Below, piece after piece: positions 56,506 through 64,000 of a stretch of DNA of 64,000 nt. The notes beneath the pieces are model-generated. The model did no database searches. It saw only the letters and a list, made by a program, of their open reading frames with translations, and was not told the origin of the DNA. The position numbers and the translations under genes were made by a program. The DNA comes from Hirundichthys speculiger (taxonomy: Eukaryota; Chordata; Actinopteri; Beloniformes; Exocoetidae): positions 79,723 through 143,722 of the forward strand of contig JAGFBZ010001175.1 of the NCBI GenBank assembly GCA_018398805.1, given 5' to 3'. Within the stretch, counting starts at the first letter, position 1. Every line of letters starts with the position of its first letter.

Positions 56506-56889
56506 TAGGAGCAATGACCTCTCAATACAATATGTATCATAATACTTGGGTCACAATACGATATTATCGCGATATCACGATACATTGCGATATTCTACCC
56601 AGTTAATATCAAAATTAAAAGTAGAGATGAAAAATCAAGTTGCTGTATATGTTCATCAGATGATATTGTTCATTCAGAGGACAAATTGAGTCAAAACTAT
56701 TTGCTTCAGAACAACCTATTTATTGTTTATTATTAGTGTTTTTGCACATTTAAGTATTCACAATGCGTCTAATACATGAATACATGAATTTTCCTAAAAA
56801 AATCTATATTAGGATCTGAAAAATCGATATTATATTGGGCAGCCGAAAATCGTGATATATTGCCAAATTGATTTTTTTACACACCCCTA
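56506..56889. mobile_element. hAT MITE copy 3, TSD CTACATAG
   Basis: Same family as copies 1 and 2 (shared CCCAGTTAATATCAAAATTA and ATATTGCCAAATTG words). The left end has decayed (TAGGAGCAATGACC), the right end is ACACACCCCTA. CTACATAG is at 56498-56505 and 56890-56897. Confidence 0.88.
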
Positions 56890-56929
56890 CTACATAGGCA
56901 GGTACAGAAAAAAAATACTGTAAAATAAG

Positions 56930-57345
56930 AATTCTTTCCAAAAAATATAAAATGCAAATGTTTATTTATTAATTTACAAAATACAATTTACAAAATGCAA
57001 AGGCAGCAAACAAAAGAAAAAAAATCTTATCAATAAGACTCTTATCAATGAGAAATTTGGTGTGACCACCCAGCAGAACTCAGCAGGTAGGTTGTTTTAC
57101 TCCTTGTCTTTTTTTTTTAAACCACCTTTAGAATAACTTTGGAGCCAAAGAGTCGTCTCCCTGATGTCTGGATGAAGGATAACTATCAGCTTGCATTTCT
57201 CAACATTCGTCCTGACCAAACCCCCAACTCAATTGATAGAAATACAGCTCCGAACTTGCAAAAGAGTTCTGCTCTGCTTTACTGTTTCCTGCAGACACTT
57301 ATTGTGCAACCCTCCAGACCTTTGGAGGGGCCAAATATTCCAAAT
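56930..57345 (-). mobile_element. Tc1-like transposon remnant, antisense
   Basis: AAAATGCAAATGTTTATT, then GGTGTGACCACCCAGCAG and ACTCAGCAGGTAGGTTGTTT follow the order of a fish Tc1 transposase region read antisense. Stops in all useful frames. Ends undefined. Confidence 0.5.
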
Positions 57346-57892
57346 CTGGACTCATCAGGCCAGATTTAAAATATCAGTCCCACTCATCAATCCCCAACGA
57401 GTTGAAGAGGAGACATGGTGAAGAGCAGTGGCAAAGAGGAGAGAGAGAAAGTTTAAACTATCTCTTCCCTTCATCATAATAGGGAACATAAGATTTCTAG
57501 GAATTACAGTGGATGAGGTTGGAAATCTAAAGTAACGGCAATGCTGTAATATGTGTTTCACCATGACGTGACTGCAGCAGTAAAAATTCCCGATTCGAAC
57601 ATCTCTCTTCCCAGCTTTCAGATGATATGGCAGAAAGAGATTTAAAGAGGGATGGCAAAAGTTAGCTGTGAGTTTTCGTATCTGTCGAGAGTTTACCATC
57701 GTTACAGTAGTGGCAGTATACATCCTCCCATCAGCTGGTGCCATCATCAGTGACATCATCAGATGAGTTGTTGCTAAGCTACGGACAGAGCCCAGCCCAG
57801 TGCATTAGTGGTGATATCTGGAGATTTAAAGCACGTCTCTCTCCAAGTCACCTGTCAACTGTTGATTTGTTAGTCATTTGTATTAGGGATGC
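57346..57892. other. Unassigned, minus-strand frame 57759-57355
   Basis: An open frame of 134 codons on the minus strand has no recognisable domain, no splice sites matching E1 and mixed hydrophobic runs. I treat it as a repeat of unknown class. Confidence 0.3.
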
Positions 57893-58460
57893 ACGATAAC
57901 TGTTTTTACCGATAACCGATAACACACACATATACCTAAGATCATTACATCAATACTATGAACAAAATCAAAAATAGTTTGAACTTTTTAAATGAACAGA
58001 TATTTAATTTTTGCAATGAAACACTATTGGCAAGCCTCTTAAACATTTTCATAAAGCTATCAAACAAACCTATTTGATATCTCACATCAACTTAAATAAG
58101 GTTCATTACTGACTGATATAAAAAATAAAGGCTCCTTGAACTGATGGAAATACATGCATCAAAATTACTAACAGAAAAAGATTAACATTTAAAGGATTTT
58201 GGCATGTGGTTCCATTTAAATTAATACCTTTAATTAAAGTATATGAGGTTCAGTAGTTTTTATTTTTTAATTTCATGGAAGCTTTAGATGAGAGGAATGA
58301 GGGAGAGGGGAGACTGCTGCTGGCTTGCGCACATTATCATTAGCTTCCGTTAGCTCACGTTAGCGCGATTTCAAAACTCCATGGAAGCGATTGTTATGTT
58401 GTAGGTGGCTGATCAGGTTTTACGTATTAAAGCTTGTGCTTCCCTCCTCGTAGAATTCAC
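57893..58460 (+). mobile_element. hAT fragment, left end only
   Basis: Begins TAGGGATGCACGATAACTG and then repeats CCGATAACCGATAAC, a hAT-type terminus. The right end is missing, and L1 sequence follows. Confidence 0.45.
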
Positions 58461-58472
58461 TTGGAGGATTCA

Positions 58473-59026
58473 TCACAAATCAGTCCAGAGTGCTTCAGAA
58501 AACATACATTGATAAAATAAATGTTCTGAAGTTTCAATATTATCACAGAAAATGCAGTTATTAGTTTCAAACCCAAATGATTGTTCTAGTAGTTGATTGG
58601 ATGGATAAACACCGTTTAAGATTTTAAAATGCATTTCTTTTACCTTTGGATTTATTGGAAATTTTAAGTATTCAGAGCGAAGCAAATAAATATCACCTTT
58701 GGAGAAGTTTTGTTTAATAGAATTTTGAAAAGACAGTAAAGGGTATGCAATGTCATTATACATATTTCAATCTTTTTATTTGGGATTTTAATGTTTTCAA
58801 AGTCATAGCCACCAACTAAAAAATGTGGAAGACAGAAGGTAATGTTTATTGAGCTTAAAACAATTCCTTTAATTGATGCTAAAGTAGAATTAGGGATGGC
58901 TTTCCCAACAGAAGAAAAGTAGTTACGATTAATTAGTGAATCATATTTCTGGCAAAAGGTTTCATATGACATCACACACCCATAACCATCGACTATATGA
59001 ATTAAGGACCAAATGCCTTTATCCAT
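58473..59026 (-). mobile_element. L1-type LINE ORF2 C-terminal fragment
   Basis: The minus frames read MHFKILNGVYPSNQLLEQSF, then CIFCDNIETSEHLFYQCMFS and LWTDL: the Cys/His motif at the L1 ORF2 C-terminus (CxxC...H...C). The overlapping upstream frame (59026-58664) covers the preceding region. Two frames, so it is broken. Confidence 0.75.
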
Positions 59027-59339
59027 TTCACATTATACATTTATTATACAATGATTTTCTTTTAACTGTGATCTATCTATTGTTCCATATCGGTGTGTTA
59101 TGTGGGGTGAAATTATGATTGTACAAAAGCTTCCAGTATAAAAGAGATAACAGGGAGCTTTTGAATAATGAACTCACATCTCATTAAGAAACTGATGCCT
59201 CCTAGTTTTTTGAAAATTTAATACAACTCTATAGAGCAGACACAAACGAGTCTTCTGTCTTTCATTACACACACAGTTTGTCGAACCGCATTGTGGGAAT
59301 TGTCCGTCGCGTCGACTGCCCTGAGAGAGAAGAGTCTGA

Positions 59340-59660
59340 CAAAATCAGAAGGTTTATCAAAATTAATACATGCTTGTCAGTATATGCTGATTTTGAAGCT
59401 AAGATAGGTGTCCTAAAGTTGAATTAGATAAGAGCTTATTTGGCAAAACGCGATTCCTTGTGGTTCCATATACCAAAATATCTTTTCTAAAAGGTTGGAG
59501 GATTAGCATTTTTAAATGCTAATGCATTAAAGTCTGATTTTGAAATAACTAAACTATCAACCAAACTGACTTACAAATACTACTCTACTGGGAAAATGAT
59601 GTTCATCCACAACTTTACACCACATAGTTGTGGAATAATAGAACCAAATTAATAAACAGA
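59340..59660 (+). mobile_element. L1-type LINE fragment, plus strand
   Basis: Reads GLSKLIHACQYMLIL-like and then KRLEDxxFLNANAL-like pieces across two frames, resembling the segment after the RT core of L1 ORF2. Opposite in orientation to the previous fragment. Confidence 0.45.
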
Positions 59661-59779
59661 GAGACCTTATTTAAATAAGAATGATATAATAAAAAAGTTA
59701 TATTTGTTACTGACTTGATGGATATAAATTACAATTTATTGCAGTTTAATTCATTTGTAGAAACATTTATTATTTATTC

Positions 59780-60240
59780 ATTTAACATTTATTGTTGAAA
59801 AAAAAAAACCTTACTACAATGTTGATTTCCCTTCTGGGATTAATAAAGTATTTTTCATTTTTCATTCATTTCATTTGTATTTTTTTTTTTAAATTTTATT
59901 TAACCTTTACTTTTACCAGGGAAGTCCTTTGAGAACAAGTCTCTTTTTCGAAGGAGCCCTGGCCAAGAAAGCCGCCGTAAAAGTTGCACATAAAACAGAT
60001 AAAATACAATCAACATAAACAATAAATAGATAAAACAGTACATTGACTTAACCAACAAGGATTAAATTAAGCAAGTACATGTCAGACCTAGCCTAACTTA
60101 AAAGCAGGAACAGGTGCCAGTTGTTCTTGCCTCCAGACCCTTCACTAGCCCCTTAAATTGCCCAAAGGAGATCAGGTTCTCTAACTTCAGGTCACTCTGC
60201 AGCAAGTTCCAGGCCGAGGGGGCTGAGTATTTCATTTGTA
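59780..60240. mobile_element. LINE 3' tail plus antisense repeat
   Basis: 59795-59875 ends GGGATTAATAAAGTATTTTT then (CATTT)n, like the tail of the LINE at 32.8 kb. 59890-60240 then reads, antisense, a repeat containing CCTGGCCAAGAAAGC and AGTTCCAGGCCGAGGG that I know from fish LINE 3' ends. Confidence 0.5.
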
Positions 60241-60479
60241 GCTTAAAATGCTCTTATCGAGAATTTAATCAACTTAGAGCCATTTCTCTTCCGTTAAAAT
60301 GCATAATTAACAATATCCTCACAAACTCAAGTGTGTCTGTTAAACTGGCCAACTTAAAAATTAGTGAATTGAAATTTAGTGAAAGAAAATGCAACAACAA
60401 AGTCCTTGGAAGAGTGTTTAAAGAAAATATGTTCCATGATGACAAAAAGTGAGCAAAAATAATGAAGTGACACTAGTTA

Positions 60480-61180
60480 CCTAGTTAGTAGTTACCTTAA
60501 ATTGCCCATTTCACACAAGATTAAAGAAATCCAGCTCAAATTAAAAAACAATATTTATCCCTCTGCTGAAACCCATATGAAAAAGGTTCAATTTTGAAGT
60601 AAGTCTGTGTGTTTTCTGTAAGACAGAACATCAAACAATTGAATACTTATTCGTTTCTTGTTCAGTCACAATGTTGTTTTGGAAAGATGTTTATTGATGG
60701 TTATATATTGGGATTAACAATTCTTTGTTTAACAAATTTTAAGTGATATTCTATATGGAATGTCTGTCTTAAAAGATGTCCAAAATGGTGAACATAATTC
60801 TTATTATGGGAAAATATCATAGTCATGGGGTTTTAATAACTGTAGCACAACAATAGTGAGCGGACTGATATGTCTGCACGAATGGTTTAAAATCCTGATA
60901 TTGTTTTTTTAATTTATCTGACAGTGGGAGTGGGTAATAATATCATAAAGCTATATTTCGAAGATAAAACGATTGAAAATTGTACATTTTGCAGCTGGCA
61001 ACATGGATGATCCTACATTATAACTATACCGAGTAACAGATGAGGAAATATCTATATTCTCTGAAGAATTTTTTTATTTCATGTTTAAAAATGAACCAAG
61101 TGATTGCTACCATTATGGACCACATTGTTCCAGGCTTAAATGTTCTGAGAAAAGTTTGAGAAAATAAAGTATATCTGTTC
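60480..61180 (+). mobile_element. L1-type LINE ORF2 tail, degraded
   Basis: Reads SHKIKEIQLKLKNNIYPS, then VCFL near 60600 and QLNTYSFLVQSQ-like residues: the 'IYPS...C..C...H.F..C' region of L1 with stops. An A-rich end is at about 61165. Confidence 0.45.
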
Positions 61181-61278
61181 TATCATTTGTAATAGCTCAA
61201 TTGTACCACTAGGTGGCAATGTTGTCTGTTACAATTTGGAATGCTTTTGCGTAGAAGAAGAGTGAACGAGGAAGCGAG

Positions 61279-61523
61279 CAGTGTTGCCAATTTAGCGACT
61301 TTGTCGCTATATCTAGCGACTTTCCAGACCCACCTAGCGACTTAATTTGTAAAAAGCGACTAGCAACAAATCTAGCGACTTTTTCTGGTGATTTAGAGAC
61401 TCACGTGCACTCAAACCGCTAGGTTTGAAGCCATCACTTGGCTGCTGTCTGCCTAGCCGTCGCATCTAGCGACTTCCGGGACAGCCTCTAGCGACTTTTC
61501 TCATTGGAGAGTTGGCAACAGTG
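61279..61523. mobile_element. Short hAT-type MITE with repeated TCTAGCGACTT words
   Basis: Left end CAGTGTTGCCAA, right end TTGGCAACAGTG (one mismatch). Flanks GAAGCGAG (61271-61278) and AAAGCGAG (61524-61531) fit an 8-bp duplication with one change. Inside, (T/C)TAGCGACTT recurs about six times on the plus strand, spaced irregularly. Confidence 0.75.
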
Positions 61524-61559
61524 AAAGCGAGCAATTACACGCACATTTGAGTACCGTTG

Positions 61560-61925
61560 CTTGGAAAGATAGATAGATAGATAAACTTTATTACAGACTC
61601 GAGGTCCAAAAAGCCAAAGACAAATGTACCAGTGTCTCCAGAGCTCAGACTGGTAGCGTATAGCACTAAACATAATATCTGATAGCAGCAAGATGATTTC
61701 GCGCTGCCACAAACATTTCACTGGCACTAGTCCATCGCGGTCTTTTTAAAAGTGTCCTTAGGGCATCATTATATGCCACTTGCAGGCTCTGAAGGTTTGT
61801 TTTTTTTTATAACGAGACCAAAGATGAGCGGTGTACAAGGGAGTACAATAGGCTTTGAATAAAGTCACCTTCACAGAATCACTACATGAACCGAAATACC
61901 AGGAACGATGTCAACAGCCTGGGAG
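61560..61925 (-). mobile_element. LINE-like fragment with (GATA)n tail, antisense
   Basis: The minus strand ends CAGTCTGTAATAAAGTTT-like sequence (here GAGTCTGTAATAAAGTTTAT) followed by (CTAT)n at 61570-61586, a LINE tail. The upstream part resembles non-LTR post-RT sequence without a frame. Confidence 0.45.
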
Positions 61926-62122
61926 CACGATGAGTGCGCATGCGCATAAATGGTTCGAATCAAAAGTTATGACGTAACGCTCAAGTTGTCGTCACAGCAA
62001 CGAAAACAGAGATCAAAGAGGCTACTCTTTTTTTCACATAACCTGTGGGTACAAACACAGAAACGGGTCGCTGTGAAAATTTTAAATAAGTAATTCTTTG
62101 AGGAATTCTCAAACTTTCAGAA
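61926..62122. other. Upstream sequence of the HIPK-like pseudogene
   Basis: Contains TGACGTAACGC (CRE-like half site) at about 61970 and TTAAATAAG at about 62082. No clear promoter. No feature can be supported. Confidence 0.3.
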
Positions 62123-63254
62123 ATGGAGACACCCAGGAGCAGTTATTCATCAGAACATCAATATGACATATATAAAGGTCTTATTATCAGAGGTTACTCA
62201 AACAGTTACTACGTTGAAGAGCTCTTGCATTCAGGAGCTTCTGGAAACGTTTTCAGGTGCAGAAAACTGGGAACAAACAACCACGTGGCAGTAAAAATTA
62301 TGAATAGAGATTATACTGAGGTAGGAAAGAGCGAAGCTCTAATATTATATCGATTAAGAATGTATGACCCCGACAGAAACAACTTGCTCGAGCTTATTGA
62401 AAGTTTCATGTATAAGGACCATTTTTGTCTGGTCACAGAATTGTTGGACATGACTCTAACTGATTTTATTAAAAGAAGAAATTTTGAACCTCTGCACCTC
62501 AGTGACATTCGTGACATTGCTAGGCAGTTACTAGTGGCTCTGAAAATACTGAGGACCATTGGTGTGATTCACACAAATATCACACCTGACAACATAATGC
62601 TGGTAGACCACCAGGTGCAGCCTTTCAAAGTTAAGATAATAGGTTTCGGTCATGCTACTGATACAACTAATTCAAAGAAGGAGGGCACTTTCCAGAGTAT
62701 TCCTTACAGGCCTCCAGAGGTTATCCTTGACCATCCTCAAGTGGACGTAATGGCAGATATGTGGTCTCTTGGTTGTCTTCTGATATATTTATATATAAGT
62801 CAAGACCCATTTCCAAATGAAGAAGCTGGTGCAATTAATTTTATGTGTGTGTGTGTGTGTGTGTGTATGTGTGTGAACGGCCCGGAGATTCTTTCCTGAA
62901 AGCTGCACGCAGGTCAAGAACCTTTCTTAGGAGGACGGATTTACGTACATCTTTGGTATGGCATCCCTTCAATCCCGGGAGATTTAACTGGGATTCTGAT
63001 GCCGAGTTTGGTGAAGGGCAATTGATTTAATAATCAGGGAATGGGAAAATCCCATCATAAATCTAGACGCACAACATTTGGTGTCCCTCATCAGGGCCTT
63101 ATTAAGAATGAATCCTCAAAGACGCATTACGCCAAGTAGGGCTTTAAACTACGAATTCATTACTTTGAAGCATTTTGATGGTTTGACTGATCCTTATATA
63201 ACCAATCATGGTTTCCTGCAGACCTTATTTGGCCAGGCGCCCCGCCCGGCCTGA
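62123..63254 (+). pseudogene. HIPK-like pseudokinase pseudogene
   Basis: The frame from ATG 62123 encodes an N-lobe and most of a kinase C-lobe of the HIPK family. Gly loop is degenerate (HSGASGNV, residues 36-43), the VAIK Lys is kept (VAVKIM, K58), as is the helix C Glu (E71). The HRD loop reads VIHTNITPDNIMLVD (Asp to Asn152, Lys to Thr154), DFG reads GFG (Asp to Gly174), and later come PYRPPEVIL and DMWSLGCLL. At 62843-62872 a (GT)n run breaks the frame. The frame from 62845 continues RPGDSFLKAARRSRTFLRRT and stops at 63030. A third frame from about 63015 gives LDAQHLVSLIRALLRMNPQR and RITPSRALNYEFITLKHF, the end of the kinase fold. No introns seen. Even with an intact frame it could not transfer phosphate by the usual mechanism. 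Confidence 0.75.
62843..62872. repeat. (GT)n microsatellite inside the kinase frame
   Basis: A run of GT repeats that adds a CVCVCV-type stretch and shifts the frame of the HIPK-like pseudogene. Confidence 0.9.
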
Positions 63255-64000
63255 AATCTCGAGCGCCCGGGCTACAATGTCGGGAAAAAAAAATGTCGGG
63301 CAAAAAAAAAAAAAAATGCAATGCATGCAAGCGACACGGCAGCGCTTGAGAACTGATCAGCGCACATAGGTTTGTGTTATAATGAATTAATGTTGATTCT
63401 CTAGTGCTGCGCTGTTTGCCTGCAGTGCATTCTGCGCCACCTCTCTCTCTCTCTTTCACACACACAGTAATAACCTCTCTGTCGATCACTCACGTTTGAC
63501 AGCTCACGTCTCGTCTCACTTCAATACAAGTTTTCCTCCGCTCGCTTTTATGTCGGTCCGTAATTATTTATAGTCAGTAGAGATTCTGGTTAACTTTATT
63601 CGTAATAGACCTGGTGCTTTTGTTTTGACCAGACATTGCGACCTCTCACTGCCGTTTTTTTTTTTTTTTTTTTTTTGGTTCGCCAATTCATTAAAGTGAC
63701 ACACGCACACACTAATCAACATTATGTTTAACTTTGTCTATAAAAGAAAAAAAAGAACATTAGGTATTTAAACTAACTAACTAAATAAATAAAGACCAAT
63801 GGGCGCACTGCCTGTCATCTGGACTCCAAGCTCACGTAGCTTCACTTGACAGCTGTCACTCTGAGGTGATTGATGACCAGTCCGCCCAGTCAAAAAGGTA
63901 ACGCCTACTATGTAATTTACTGGTATGCAATTGATCAGTAGTAGAGTAAATGAGACATAGGGCCCGATCTTGCGCCAAACCTCCAAAACCTGCTATTAAG
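63255..64000. other. Window end, no gene recognised
   Basis: A-rich runs near 63284-63315 within GTCGGG/CGGGAAAA words, a CT/CA microsatellite at 63440-63468 and a T-run at 63652-63676. No exon or bounded transposon that I can support. Confidence 0.45.

Noticed and set aside
57355..57759. 134-codon minus-strand frame as an exon upstream of E1
   Set aside because: No ASH-like pattern, no donor giving the two bases needed by E1, and flanking sequence is transposon remnant.

Overview
The window reads as intergenic and intronic chromosome sequence from a teleost fish. Coding segments are short exons with GT/AG splice sites, separated by long AT-rich introns. The introns are packed with repeat families typical of fish: Tc1/mariner elements, hAT MITEs, L1/L2/RTE LINEs, an RLE-bearing LINE, a tRNA-derived SINE and long dinucleotide microsatellites. 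I see no bacterial or organellar features and no CRISPR array.

One host gene dominates. On the minus strand, 23 exons between 56276 and 1288 join in an unbroken reading frame of 2,911 nt (about 970 codons), and every splice phase matches its neighbour. The product is a chain of ASH/MSP-like immunoglobulin folds, and I identify it from family knowledge as CFAP47 (cilia and flagella associated protein 47). Neither end is here: the first exon found starts mid-domain at 56276, and the last ends with an open donor at 1288. N-terminal exons should lie to the right of the window and C-terminal exons to the left.

Layout: 1-1040 L1 tail; 1288-2163 exons E23-E22; 2.2-8.8 kb microsatellites, a MITE and degraded LINE/Tc1 pieces; 8.8-9.9 kb E21-E20; 10-15 kb LINE remnants and a GC-rich block; 15.2-19.4 kb E19-E16; 21-26.8 kb LTR-like sequence split by a 3.3-kb hAT element; 27-30.7 kb hAT and RTE fragments around E15-E14; 30.8-31.0 kb E13 and a 27-bp microexon, E12; 31.5-32.8 kb an L2/CR1-type LINE with an open reverse transcriptase frame; 32.8-38.4 kb a Tc1-type MITE with a 5.2-kb TTAA element inserted in it; 38.5-47.3 kb E11-E2; 47.6-53.1 kb a tandem pair of RLE LINEs with three 88-bp direct repeats; 54.0-56.0 kb a 2-kb hAT element; 56.1 kb E1; 56.5-62 kb MITE, L1 and other repeats; 62.1-63.3 kb a HIPK-like pseudokinase pseudogene on the plus strand.

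The most unusual object is the TTAA-flanked element at 33040-38238. It carries a spliced plus-strand gene for a stand-alone protein resembling the cytoplasmic 'ballast' domain of P2X7, convergent with minus-strand exons of an acidic protein that looks like the N-terminal half of a transposase. Other notable items are the tandem LINE with LTR-like repeats, several elements whose 8-bp target duplications can be read exactly, and the HIPK-like kinase that lost both catalytic aspartates.
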